Source of the DNA: Candidatus Cloacimonadota bacterium
GTDB lineage: Bacteria; Cloacimonadota; Cloacimonadia; Cloacimonadales; TCS61
DNA length: 10,774 nt
Direction: 5' to 3'
NCBI GenBank assembly: GCA_021157645.1
Contig: JAGGWC010000141.1
Location: 1 to 10,774 of the forward strand
The translations under genes and the position numbers were made by a program. This document shows positions 1-7,793 of this stretch, piece after piece (position 1 is the first letter of the stretch; every line of letters begins with the position of its first letter). The notes under the pieces are model-generated. The model searched no databases and was not told the DNA's origin. It saw only the letters and a list, made by a program, of their open reading frames with translations.

Positions 1-89
1 CCACAACTGATCATCACGTTTTCATTACTCTCAATAACTTCGTTGAATTCCTCAACACTTTTAATGTGCTTCAAATTTGTTTGTAACAT
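1..89 (-). CDS. Thioredoxin-like protein, N-terminal fragment (runs off left edge)
   Basis: Reading frame of 29 complete codons starting at ATG and leaving the window at its left end. The visible protein begins MLQTNLKHIKSVEEFN and reaches VMISCG, where the window stops. A beta strand leading into a cysteine at this distance from the N-terminus fits the thioredoxin fold, in which the redox cysteines follow the first central strand; the second cysteine, if present, lies outside the window. The start is supported by an AGGAG Shine-Dalgarno at 95-99 with 5 bases before ATG. A promoter candidate lies 30-60 bases upstream. The family call is from resemblance to short thioredoxin-family proteins and is moderate; that this is a real coding start is more certain. 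Confidence 0.65.
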   Translation of the reverse strand, partial: MLQTNLKHIKSVEEFNEVIESNENVMISC

Positions 90-120
90 TTTTTCTCCTA
101 TATTTTAAATTATTTAATAA

Positions 121-150
121 TAAACTTAACTATATATTTCATCATGTCAA
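121..150 (-). promoter_or_regulatory. Candidate promoter of the thioredoxin-like gene
   Basis: On the minus strand a perfect TTGACA (145-150) is followed, 19 bases after its TTG, by TAAGTTTA (121-128). Read as a sigma-70 site the -10 is poor (TAAGTT). Read against the Bacteroidota-type consensus (TTTG, 19-21 bases, TAnnTTTG) it differs only in the last base. The same layout recurs before the tRNA and rpsU. Transcription would begin near 114, giving a short leader before the AGGAG site. Confidence 0.4.
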
Positions 151-487
151 ATAATTACTTATTTTTTTTAATGGGAACAATAGACAACTGTATTTGCTTA
201 ATCAAGGTGGTATAAAAAATACTTCAAAAAAATTTAATATGACCTCAATTTTAATTAAATTATTAACAAAAAACTTATTTAGTCTACCTAATCTTAATCG
301 CAAATAATTAAGTTCAAAGATTTATTGTATCAAGTAAGAATTATCAAAATTTTATTCATCAAATATCAAGAAAAAACCAAAGAAACTTAGCATTTGTAAA
401 AGCTTATTCATAAACTTAAATTATTTATTCAAAATTTGTATTTAATTTTTTGGCAGTAACATTTGAAAGTATCAACGTTAATGTAAT
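151..487. other. AT-rich intergenic spacer
   Basis: About 340 bases of very AT-rich DNA with no open reading frame of convincing length or start site on either strand, no tRNA-like fold and no clear hairpin. A loose TTATTCA motif recurs (near 352, 404 and 425), but in such biased sequence this is not strong. It is the upstream region of the minus-strand thioredoxin-like gene. Confidence 0.6.
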
Positions 488-510
488 AAAGCCGCTCATA
501 GAGCGGCTTT
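488..510 (-). terminator. Intrinsic terminator after the tRNA
   Basis: Perfect 10-bp inverted repeat (AAAGCCGCTC / GAGCGGCTTT) with a 3-base loop, 8 bases past the tRNA 3' CCA. The stem ends in TTT and continues ATTACATT on the minus strand, so the U tail is short but the stem is GC-rich in AT-rich surroundings. No hairpin is visible between rpoD and the tRNA, so this is also the first terminator met by transcripts reading out of rpoD. Confidence 0.8.
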
Positions 511-518
511 AGCATATT

Positions 519-594
519 TGGTGGGCCCAAGAGGAATCGAACCTCTGACCGTCCGGTTATGAGCCGGAAGCTCTACCAACTGAGCTATAGGCCC
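519..594 (-). tRNA. tRNA with CAU anticodon, probably tRNA-Ile2 (AUA-reading)
   Basis: A complete 76-nt cloverleaf on the minus strand. The acceptor stem is GGGCCTA/TGGGCCC, the D stem GCTC/GAGC, the anticodon stem TCCGG/CCGGA with loop CTCATAA, and the T arm AGAGG-TTCGATT-CCTCT. The discriminator base is A73 and the 3' CCA is encoded. The CAU anticodon fits elongator Met, initiator Met or Ile2. A fully paired first base pair (G1-C72) and the D-arm argue against initiator. The acceptor stem has C4-G69 and C5-G68, the pairs known from E. coli work to favour tRNA-Ile lysidine synthetase (TilS) over the Met tRNA pattern, so Ile2 is preferred. It would then need lysidine modification of C34 to read AUA. 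Confidence 0.93.
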
Positions 595-615
595 CACTTA
601 ATAATTTTAAGACTG

Positions 616-645
616 TAAAAACAAAATGACCCGATTTTATGTCAA
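616..645 (-). promoter_or_regulatory. Candidate promoter of the tRNA gene
   Basis: On the minus strand a perfect TTGACA (640-645) is followed, 19 bases after its TTG, by the T-rich box TGTTTTTA (616-623). The predicted start lies about 15-20 bases before the tRNA 5' end, a normal leader to be removed by RNase P. The -10 does not resemble TATAAT. The site lies just downstream of the rpoD stop codon, so the tRNA may be made both from here and by read-through from the operon. Confidence 0.4.
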
Positions 646-664
646 GAATTTCCTAGTGTTTAAA

Positions 665-2407
665 TTACTTTATATTAAAGTTCTCTATGAACTTCTCTAA
701 CACATGACTTCTAGTTGGATGGCGTAATTTACGCAAAGCCTTATCTTCTATCTGACGGATTCTCTCACGCGTAACACTGAAGATATTTCCAACCTCTTCC
801 AAGGTTCTGTGATATCCATCATCAATTCCAAAACGTAATCTGACAACTCTTTCTTCACGCGAAGTTAAAGTTTTAAGAACATCATCAACTTGTTTTTTCA
901 GTAGAGTCCGCTCAGCCATTCTTTCCGGTGAGATCGTGGATTTATCTTCTATAAAATCACCCAGCAAACTATCCTCATCTTCATGGCCAATTGGATTATC
1001 CAACGATATAGGTTCTTTAGTTATCGCCAGAATATTCTTTATCTTTTCGACAGGAATATCAAGTTCAACTGCTATTTCTTCCGGATATGGTTCTCTTCCA
1101 AATTTCTGCAGTAATTTTCTGCTTGCTCTTTTAACTTTATTTATAGATTCGATCATGTGAACTGGAATTCTGATAGTTCTAGCTTGATCTGCAATTGCAC
1201 GGGTTATCGCCTGCCTTATCCACCAAGTGGCATAGGTACTAAATTTGAAACCTTTACGATAATCATATTTCTCAACCGCACGCATAAGTCCTGTATTGCC
1301 TTCCTGGATCAGGTCAAGAAAATCCAAGCCACGATTATTATAACGCTTTGCAATACTGACAACTAAGCGAACATTGGCTTCAATCATATCGTTTTTTGAT
1401 CGTTCCTTCATTTTTTCGCCACGTTCAATCTCATCTAGCAAATCAATCATTTCATCAGCTGTCATACGAGTTTCAAGTTCCACACGGCGTATCTTTCTTC
1501 TTGCGTTTTTAATCTTACGCAACGTCTCAACAAATACGTCAGGTTCTATTTTTGTTTCTTCAAAAACTAATTTATAATCTTCTTCAGATTTATTGGCTTT
1601 TCTGCCGTAAGTACAAATTTCATCCAAAGAATATTTTCTGATTTTAGAAAGATGTGTAATACTTTTTTGACTGTCTTTAATTCTATCTACAAGGCTCCGA
1701 ATACGGTAAACCATTCTCTTTAAGAGTTTCTCATTGTATTTTAAATTCCCAAAGATCTCGATAAGTTTAATTCTTTGAGTGTCAATTAGCTCTTGATCTA
1801 AAAGGTGTTCATCTTCATCGATATCACTACTGTCGATCATTTCACCAATTTTTTCAAATATTGCTTTTGTTCCTCTGATAACCTGTTCAAATCCATTTAC
1901 AAGGTTAGCTTCTTGAGATTTATCCATCCAGGTTCCATATTCAATCTTAAATATCTGATCAATCTTAACCCTCTTTTCACGATAACGGTGAATAAAATTT
2001 TCCATCTCACGAAGGGTACTTCCACTTTTAAAAATATTTTTATTAATATGTTGCTGTCCACTCTCGATCTTTTTGGCAATCCGTACTTCTCCCTCTCTAT
2101 CCAGAAGTGGAACACGTCCCATCTCTCCGAGATACATCCTTACCGGATCATCATAATATTTTCTATTGTGGAACTTTTTTGTTGCTCTTGTTTTCTTTAG
2201 TGATATCTTCTTTTTTGTAACCCGTTTTTGAGTTTCATCGATAAGCTCAATTCCTTCTTTTACAAGATCAGAAATAATTTGTTCGATCTTATCAAGGAAA
2301 ATTGGGTTATTAGGCAAGACATGATTGATTTGCTTAAATGTAAGCAGATCATTATTTTTCCTACCGGTTTGAATCAGTTTTTTAATACACTCATTATAAC
2401 TAAGCAT
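665..2407 (-). CDS. rpoD: RNA polymerase primary sigma factor (sigma-70/SigA)
   Basis: This protein directs RNA polymerase to housekeeping promoters. It has 580 residues, in the range of full-length primary sigma factors. An N-terminal region 1.1-like part spans about 1-60. Region 1.2 (DDPVRMYLGEMG..PLLDREGEV) is at about 86-108, and a long charged non-conserved insert at about 117-300. Region 2 is at about 305-415, with the canonical core-binding and -10 segments (DLIQEGNTGLMRAVEKYDY, then FSTYATWWIRQAITRAI). Region 3 spans about 416-490. Region 4 is at about 505-565 and ends in the helix-turn-helix VTRERIRQIEDKALRKLRHP. No key residue looks altered. The ATG is preceded by AAGGAG with 5 bases spacing, and this site overlaps the dnaG stop codon 9 bases upstream, indicating coupled expression. 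It is the last protein gene of the macromolecular-synthesis cluster. Confidence 0.97.
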   Translation of the reverse strand: MLSYNECIKKLIQTGRKNNDLLTFKQINHVLPNNPIFLDKIEQIISDLVKEGIELIDETQKRVTKKKISLKKTRATKKFHNRKYYDDPVRMYLGEMGRVPLLDREGEVRIAKKIESGQQHINKNIFKSGSTLREMENFIHRYREKRVKIDQIFKIEYGTWMDKSQEANLVNGFEQVIRGTKAIFEKIGEMIDSSDIDEDEHLLDQELIDTQRIKLIEIFGNLKYNEKLLKRMVYRIRSLVDRIKDSQKSITHLSKIRKYSLDEICTYGRKANKSEEDYKLVFEETKIEPDVFVETLRKIKNARRKIRRVELETRMTADEMIDLLDEIERGEKMKERSKNDMIEANVRLVVSIAKRYNNRGLDFLDLIQEGNTGLMRAVEKYDYRKGFKFSTYATWWIRQAITRAIADQARTIRIPVHMIESINKVKRASRKLLQKFGREPYPEEIAVELDIPVEKIKNILAITKEPISLDNPIGHEDEDSLLGDFIEDKSTISPERMAERTLLKKQVDDVLKTLTSREERVVRLRFGIDDGYHRTLEEVGNIFSVTRERIRQIEDKALRKLRHPTRSHVLEKFIENFNIK

Positions 2408-2416
2408 TTAGTCTCC

Positions 2417-4126
2417 TTAATACAAAGTTCTTCTAACCACTTTTTTATTTATTTTTAATATTTCTTTTTTTAACGCATTTTTTTTTGTGAACAGGTCCAT
2501 ATTTTTTGGATCTTTAAGAATTTCTTCATTAATAATTTTAAGATCATAATGCAATTTCCTGGTTTTAAGTGCAATGATCGCATCATCAATAGTTTGTGCT
2601 GGTGAATCTGACATAGAAAGTTCTGTAAGCATATTTCTAATATCTTCTTCATCTATCTTGCTTATTAGAGCAGGAATATTACCCATATCTTCTATATGCT
2701 CCGAGATTATTTTATAAATTTTTCTATACTTTCCAGTTAAAAAGTAACTCAAATCTATCTCTTGCGCAACTTTTTTGTATAACAGTCTGTTATTAATAAT
2801 TAATAATATAATAGCTCGTTCTTCTGTAAAATGTTCTGTTTTGGAAGGTTCTGTATCCTCGGTCTCTTTTATAAATGTTCTTCTTTTTTTTCTTATCTTG
2901 GAAGATATTGCATAACTGGATAAATTAAACGTTTCCGAAATATCCTGAATTAACAGTTCTTGAGCAACTTCATCTTCTATTTCATTAAGAATATCAAATA
3001 GAACAGAAAGTTTAGCTTTTTTATTAACACCAATAACTTTATCATCTTTCAAAAATTCAGCGAGAGGTTTTGCTTTATCTATCATTTCCTGCATACTGGT
3101 TGCACCATTATTTCTGATGTAGCTGTCAGGATCATCTGTCTTTGGTAATCCAATAATTTTTACATTAAGCCCTTTACCTAATATCTTTCCAGCAACACGA
3201 ACAGCAGCTTTCCTACCTGAATTATCTCCATCATACAACATATATATATTTTCAGTGAATCTACTTAATACACTTATTTGAGAATCGGTTAGAGAGGTGC
3301 CCAGAGAGGCAACAGAATTTGTAAAACCACTTTCATAAAGTCTCATGAAATCTGTATATCCTTCACAGATCAGAGCATGATCTTTTTTAGAAATTGTATA
3401 TTTAGTATTAAAAAGTCCGTAGAGTTCATTCCCTTTTGTATAAATATCAGTTGTTGGCGAATTTACATATTTGCCGCCCGATTGATTTTCGTACAGTTTT
3501 CTTCCACCAAATGCTACTACTTTACCAGATGACGAATGGATCGGGAACATTATCCTTTCACGGAATAGATCAGTATTATTGGAAGTAAATAATCCAGTTG
3601 TTGCAAAGATCTTTTCATTAATATCATTTTTAAGAAGATAATTGCGCAATCCACCGGAAGAATTAAGTGCAAATCCTAATTTGAATTTTTTTATAGTTTC
3701 ATCTTTAATATCTCTTTCTGCCAGATATTCCAAAGCACTGCTTCCATGTTCTACTAAGTTTTTATAAAAATATCCGGTTGTAAGTTCATAAATTTTATAG
3801 ATAAGGTCACGTTTTGAATCTTTGCCTTTACTCTGCATTGTCTGTTTTACTGTTATACCAGCACGTGCAGCAAGTTTTCTTAAAGCTTCGGGAAACGATA
3901 TTTTCTCGAATTCCTGTACATAAGTAATTACGTTTCCACCCTTCCCGCAACCGAAGCATTTGTAAATTTGTTTTTTGGGACTAACAACAAATGAGGCTGT
4001 TTTTTCATCATGGAACGGACATCGGGCTTTAAAGTTACTGCCCACTTTTTTTAGAGGAATGTAGCTACTGATAACATCAACAATATCATTTCTTTCAATA
4101 ATTTCATCAATAATATGCTGATCCAT
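2417..4126 (-). CDS. dnaG: DNA primase
   Basis: This enzyme synthesises RNA primers at the replication fork, working with the replicative helicase. At 569 residues it is slightly shorter than E. coli DnaG (581). The N-terminal zinc-binding domain shows Cys36, His39, Cys57 and Cys60 (CPFHDEKTASF...KCFGCGKGG). The RNA polymerase domain contains RIMFPI at 191-196. The TOPRIM core shows the catalytic glutamate in EGYTD (Glu255), DGD at 299-301 and DDPDSY near 331-336. The C-terminal part from about 430 is poorly conserved, as expected for the helicase-interaction domain. All catalytic and metal-binding residues appear intact. The start lies 11 bases after the mutS2 stop; a TAGGGG-type ribosome binding site overlaps that stop codon, so translation is probably coupled. 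Confidence 0.97.
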   Translation of the reverse strand: MDQHIIDEIIERNDIVDVISSYIPLKKVGSNFKARCPFHDEKTASFVVSPKKQIYKCFGCGKGGNVITYVQEFEKISFPEALRKLAARAGITVKQTMQSKGKDSKRDLIYKIYELTTGYFYKNLVEHGSSALEYLAERDIKDETIKKFKLGFALNSSGGLRNYLLKNDINEKIFATTGLFTSNNTDLFRERIMFPIHSSSGKVVAFGGRKLYENQSGGKYVNSPTTDIYTKGNELYGLFNTKYTISKKDHALICEGYTDFMRLYESGFTNSVASLGTSLTDSQISVLSRFTENIYMLYDGDNSGRKAAVRVAGKILGKGLNVKIIGLPKTDDPDSYIRNNGATSMQEMIDKAKPLAEFLKDDKVIGVNKKAKLSVLFDILNEIEDEVAQELLIQDISETFNLSSYAISSKIRKKRRTFIKETEDTEPSKTEHFTEERAIILLIINNRLLYKKVAQEIDLSYFLTGKYRKIYKIISEHIEDMGNIPALISKIDEEDIRNMLTELSMSDSPAQTIDDAIIALKTRKLHYDLKIINEEILKDPKNMDLFTKKNALKKEILKINKKVVRRTLY

Positions 4127-4137
4127 TAATTCATCCC

Positions 4138-6483
4138 CTATTCCTTGATCTTAATTACAGTCACACCACTTCCACCAGCTTCTGGAGGAGGTGAGAAAAA
4201 TTCTTCAGTATTTTTATTTGTTCGCAGATAATTTCTAACTTTTGTCCGCAAAGCTCCCGTTCCTTTTCCGTGTACGATACGAATCATGAGTAATCCGCTT
4301 ACTACAGCATTGTCAATAAAAGTTTCGATTTCCGGTAATGCTTCTTCAAATCTATATCCCAGTATTTTCAATTCCATTTTTGCTTCATTTTTTGGAACAT
4401 TAATATGCTTTCTTATATTTGATTTTTTTACTTTCTTTTCTGTAATTAAATAGAGCCTATCAGAGGTTGTATTTAGGAAAATCCCATCCATATCAACCTT
4501 GATGTTCTTCCCTGAAATTTCAATTATTTCACCTTCCATTTCCATCTCTTTAAGCCAGACTTTCATCCCGATCTTTGCTTCATTAACTGATTCACGTGAA
4601 ATTTCCGAAAGTTTTTCTTCTTCATTACTCAGTTCACGATTGAGCTGTGTTACTTTTTTCAGAGATTTTTCAAATTTATCTTTTTTATCTTTTTTATTGG
4701 ATTTCTTAATATCCTTAATTTCCATGTTCAGTTCTTTTTGCATGGATGTTAGAAATTCACGAGCATCGCGTAAAGATTTCTTCTTGATCTCTTTTTTGTC
4801 TTTTTCTAAAGTCTCAATCTGATCTTGCCTCTCATTGATCTTCTGATTTAATAGTGCTGTTTTTAATTCAAATTGGTATAATTGACGTGACAATGATTTC
4901 TTCTCTTCCGACATCTTTTTGATCAATTCTGTTAATTCTACATTTTGTTTACCGGTTAAATTTCTTGCTCTTTCAATAAGATCTTTTTGTAAACCAAGCC
5001 GAGATGCAACATGAATAGCAAAACTATTTCCAGGTAAACCGAGTTTGAATTGATAAGTAGATTTGTGTTTGTCAGGATCAAACTGCATTGCTGCATTTAT
5101 ACACTTTTCATGTTTCTCTGCGAAGACCTTTAGCGATGTATAATGTGTGCTGATAACACCCACGGCATTGTTTTCTGCAAGGTTTTCCAAGATTGCTTGA
5201 GCTAAAGCTGATCCTTGTTCAGGATCTGTTGCAGCACCGATCTCATCGATAAGAACCAGTATTTTAGAATTATAGCTTTCTGTCATTTCTCTGATATTCT
5301 TAATATGAGAAGAAAATGTACTTAGGGAATTTTCCAACGACTGGCTATCTCCAATATCAGCAAGAATTGAATCAAATGAACCAATTACGCTATGAGGATC
5401 GGCTGGGATAGGCAAACCAGACATTGCCATTAATGTAAGTAATCCAACAGTTTTCAAGGTAACAGTTTTCCCACCGGTATTCGGACCTGAAACCAGTAAA
5501 AGGTTATAATCATATCCAAGTTCTAAATTAAAGGGAATCACATCTTCAAATTCTTTAAAAGCAAGTATTAGAAGCGGATGTCTAGCATTCTTCAATTTAA
5601 TTTGAGATTTTTCTGAAATTACTGGTTTTTCTGCTTTGAGTCTATTCCCTAAACGAGCAGATGCAAAGAAGAAATCTAATTCTTGAAGATAGATGATATC
5701 TTTTAATAATACATTTTTGTGATCAAGAATCATCTCTGTATATTCTTTAAATATTCGGAAGATTTCTTGTTTTTCTTCGCTGGATACAAGGTCAAGATCA
5801 TTATTTAATCCCACTATTTCCTGAGGTTCCATATAAATTGAAGATTTGCTAGAAGAACGTCCATGAATTATTCCCTGAACAAATGGATATGCTCCCTCTT
5901 TTATGGGGATTACATATCTGCCATTACGCTGAGTGACAATGCTATCGTGCAAAAATTTGCTGGCAGAAAGAGATTCAACTTTTTTATTAAGGGTGGAAAC
6001 CAGATTTTTTCTTACTTGCTTCTTTTTTCTTCTGATCGATGCAAGAGCCGATGATGCATTATCCTTAACTTCACCATCGCTTTCAAATATTTTGTTAAAT
6101 CTTAATTCGATATCATCAAGTGGAATTATCCTGTTAACGAATTTCAAATATTGAGGATGATCATTTAATTCTTCAATATTCTTTGAGACTCTATTTGCAC
6201 ATGAAACATTAAAATATATTTGTTGGAATTCTTCAAAATTATAAGTTTGATGCTTTTGTTTTGAAATTAGTTCTTCGATATCTGAAATATTTTCAAAATT
6301 ATGCAAGATACCTTTTTTTAATAAAATTTGGATCTCTGAGGTTAGCTCAAGTTTATAAGTAATCTCTGCAATCGTGTTCAAGGGTGTCAGGGTTAATGCC
6401 TTTCTGCTTCCAAGCTGAGAATGACACTCCTGCGCCAGATAATCTTTTATCTTATCAAACTCGAGCTGCTTATGTGAATTCAT
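4138..6483 (-). CDS. mutS2: MutS2 family ATPase with C-terminal Smr domain
   Basis: MutS2 is a MutS homologue outside mismatch repair. In various bacteria it acts on recombination intermediates or rescues collided ribosomes; which role applies here cannot be told. The protein has 781 residues, the usual length. The Walker A motif GPNTGGKT is at 333-340, the MutS-type signature SLSTFSSHI at about 386-394, Walker B LVLIDE at 409-414 (followed by IGAATDP, where family members usually have GxGTDP) and the switch histidine in STHYTS at 445-450. A long lysine- and glutamate-rich coiled coil spans about 505-630, a small KOW-like segment about 636-680 and an Smr domain about 702-781. The Smr domain keeps HGKGTGALR (738-746), but its usual LDLR motif is altered (see findings). 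ATG directly follows the cvpA stop codon with no gap and no well-placed ribosome binding site, suggesting translational coupling. Confidence 0.95.
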   Translation of the reverse strand: MNSHKQLEFDKIKDYLAQECHSQLGSRKALTLTPLNTIAEITYKLELTSEIQILLKKGILHNFENISDIEELISKQKHQTYNFEEFQQIYFNVSCANRVSKNIEELNDHPQYLKFVNRIIPLDDIELRFNKIFESDGEVKDNASSALASIRRKKKQVRKNLVSTLNKKVESLSASKFLHDSIVTQRNGRYVIPIKEGAYPFVQGIIHGRSSSKSSIYMEPQEIVGLNNDLDLVSSEEKQEIFRIFKEYTEMILDHKNVLLKDIIYLQELDFFFASARLGNRLKAEKPVISEKSQIKLKNARHPLLILAFKEFEDVIPFNLELGYDYNLLLVSGPNTGGKTVTLKTVGLLTLMAMSGLPIPADPHSVIGSFDSILADIGDSQSLENSLSTFSSHIKNIREMTESYNSKILVLIDEIGAATDPEQGSALAQAILENLAENNAVGVISTHYTSLKVFAEKHEKCINAAMQFDPDKHKSTYQFKLGLPGNSFAIHVASRLGLQKDLIERARNLTGKQNVELTELIKKMSEEKKSLSRQLYQFELKTALLNQKINERQDQIETLEKDKKEIKKKSLRDAREFLTSMQKELNMEIKDIKKSNKKDKKDKFEKSLKKVTQLNRELSNEEEKLSEISRESVNEAKIGMKVWLKEMEMEGEIIEISGKNIKVDMDGIFLNTTSDRLYLITEKKVKKSNIRKHINVPKNEAKMELKILGYRFEEALPEIETFIDNAVVSGLLMIRIVHGKGTGALRTKVRNYLRTNKNTEEFFSPPPEAGGSGVTVIKIKE

Positions 6484-7044
6484 TTATTTGTCTATTTTGT
6501 CCTTAATCAGTTTTTCAATCATTTCTGAGTTCTTATCAATATCCTTTCCAGCGTTCTGCATTTTCTCTTTTAGCCCAGGATATTTTAACTCAATTTTATC
6601 AGTAACATTACGAATATTCACAACGATCGTGGAAGAAGATGTATAATCACGGATTTGTTCTTCAAATGGTAACAAATTTAACAGAAGAAGAATAATAGCA
6701 ATGATAAATGCACCGTTAATAACACCAAAAATTGCACCCAAAAATCTATCTAGCCATTTTAATTTAAGAAATTCTATTATCATTAGTAAGATCTTTATTG
6801 CAATTTTAGCTATTAATATAGTGACCAAAATAATCAGAATATAAGAACATATAATAGCCAGTGTTTCATTAAATCCCCACTTAATAATAAGCAATCCCTT
6901 AATCATATGACCAGTTTTGGCAATTAGTAAAACGATAGCAACCAAACTTAAAAGACTAATAATGCTTTTAATAAAACCTCTGCTTATTCCGTAAAAAAAT
7001 AAAATTAAAAAAAAGATACTGAGAATGATATCAAGAACACCCAT
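6484..7044 (-). CDS. cvpA: CvpA family inner-membrane protein
   Basis: A 186-residue membrane protein of the CvpA/colicin V production family. Hydrophobic segments are at about 3-20, 26-43, 61-90 and 100-124, followed by a polar, charged C-terminal tail of about 60 residues. The segment LDRFLGAIFGVINGAFI (98-114) matches the family's characteristic DRxLGxxxGxxxG pattern. The molecular function of the family is not settled; it has been linked to colicin V secretion, envelope stress tolerance and biofilm traits. AAGGATGG with about 5 bases spacing precedes the ATG. It is the first gene after the internal terminator at 7084-7107 and abuts mutS2 with no gap. A cvpA-mutS2 pair is common in other bacteria. 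Confidence 0.88.
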   Translation of the reverse strand: MGVLDIILSIFFLILFFYGISRGFIKSIISLLSLVAIVLLIAKTGHMIKGLLIIKWGFNETLAIICSYILIILVTILIAKIAIKILLMIIEFLKLKWLDRFLGAIFGVINGAFIIAIILLLLNLLPFEEQIRDYTSSSTIVVNIRNVTDKIELKYPGLKEKMQNAGKDIDKNSEMIEKLIKDKIDK

Positions 7045-7083
7045 TTTTCCATCCTTTGTTTTTTATAAACAATTATTTAGAGT

Positions 7084-7107
7084 AAAAAGGGGAGATACCA
7101 TCTCCCC
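7084..7107 (-). terminator. Intrinsic terminator/attenuator between yqeY and cvpA
   Basis: An 8-bp perfect stem (GGGGAGAT / ATCTCCCC) with a 3-base loop at 7089-7107 is followed on the minus strand by five T. It lies about 30 bases after the yqeY stop and 40 before the cvpA start. No good promoter is visible between this hairpin and cvpA, so downstream expression may depend on partial read-through, as at the rpsU-dnaG terminator of the E. coli rpsU-dnaG-rpoD operon. Confidence 0.9.
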
Positions 7108-7138
7108 CACAAATTATTTATACTCTATTGATTACTGA

Positions 7139-7579
7139 TCAGCTTTGCAATTCTCTTCTAACAATTGCACTTAAGCTTTTCCCATCTACATTACTGCCGA
7201 GTTTCTCTTTGAGATACTTCATTACAATTCCCATATCTTTCATAGAATCAGCATTGAGATGAACAAGAGCATCGCTGACCTCTTTTTCTAATTCAGCTTC
7301 TGAGATTTCTTCCGGTAAATAAACTTTGATGACCTCAATTTCTCTATTCTCGATTTCTGCAAGTTCTGGGCGGTTACCCTGTATATAAAGTTCAGCCGCC
7401 TGCTGGCGCTGTTTAACCTGAATCTTAAATACAGAAATAACTTCATCATCAGTAAGCTCTTTTTTTTGTTCAAGCTTCTTATATTGAACTGCAGATTTCA
7501 AAGCACGAAGAACTTTAAGCATGTCTTTGTTCTTCTCTTGCATTGCTTTTTTTAGATCAATATTAATTCGTGTGAGCAT
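7139..7579 (-). CDS. yqeY: YqeY/GatB-tail family protein
   Basis: A 146-residue protein of the YqeY family, which resembles the tRNA-binding tail domain of the GatB subunit of aspartyl/glutamyl-tRNA amidotransferase. Recognisable features are the N-terminal helix MLTRINIDLKKAMQEKNKDM followed by LRALKSAV, the central ELTDDEV..VFKIQVKQRQQAAELY, the VYLPEEISEAELE segment (about 86-98) and the C-terminal MGIVMKYLKEKLGSNVDGKSLSAIVRREL. It lacks the GatB catalytic domain, so it is not an amidotransferase subunit; its function is not known. It starts 6 bases after the rpsU stop with no Shine-Dalgarno, only an A-rich stretch, so it is probably translated by coupling to rpsU. The rpsU-yqeY pair is widely conserved. 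Confidence 0.93.
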   Translation of the reverse strand: MLTRINIDLKKAMQEKNKDMLKVLRALKSAVQYKKLEQKKELTDDEVISVFKIQVKQRQQAAELYIQGNRPELAEIENREIEVIKVYLPEEISEAELEKEVSDALVHLNADSMKDMGIVMKYLKEKLGSNVDGKSLSAIVRRELQS

Positions 7580-7585
7580 ATTTTT

Positions 7586-7789
7586 TTATGAAAAACGTCT
7601 TTGTTTTCTAAGACGCTTCATAGCCTTTCTTATTTGATCGTTTTTCTCTTTTTTGCGAACTACACTTGGCTTTTCGTAATATTTATTCTTCTTAACATCA
7701 GATAAAAGACCAGCTCTTTCGCAAGACTTTTTGAATCTTCTAAGCAATACTTGAAAAGATTCACCACTTTTAGCAATAACTTTTGGCAA
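7586..7789 (-). CDS. rpsU: 30S ribosomal protein S21, TTG start
   Basis: S21 is a small basic protein of the 30S subunit lying near the 16S rRNA 3' end and the mRNA exit channel. Here it has 67 residues, very rich in lysine and arginine. It contains the family core ESFQVLLRRFKKSCERAGLLSDVKKNKYYEKPSVVRKKEK and a basic C-terminal helix. I chose TTG at 7789, giving MPKVIAKSGES, the usual S21 N-terminus. A GTG three codons upstream (7798) would start inside the ribosome binding site. The site AGGGGGGTGAT (7794-7804) can pair along 11 bases with the 16S tail using two G-U pairs and stands 8 bases from TTG. It is the first gene of the cluster, with a promoter candidate 33 bases upstream. Confidence 0.93.
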   Translation of the reverse strand: MPKVIAKSGESFQVLLRRFKKSCERAGLLSDVKKNKYYEKPSVVRKKEKNDQIRKAMKRLRKQRRFS

Positions 7790-7793
7790 AGAA

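Noticed and set aside
340..435. Recurring TTATTCA motif in the left spacer as a possible iteron or binding-site array.
   Set aside because: Only three short copies with irregular spacing in strongly AT-biased sequence; no DnaA-box cluster or replication gene other than dnaG is nearby.
1805..2200. 131-codon plus-strand open frame antisense to rpoD, and similar shorter frames antisense to rpoD, mutS2 and the foldase.
   Set aside because: They lie opposite strongly conserved genes, lack good ribosome binding sites and encode low-complexity Ile/Phe/Ser-rich sequence typical of the complement of AT-rich coding DNA.
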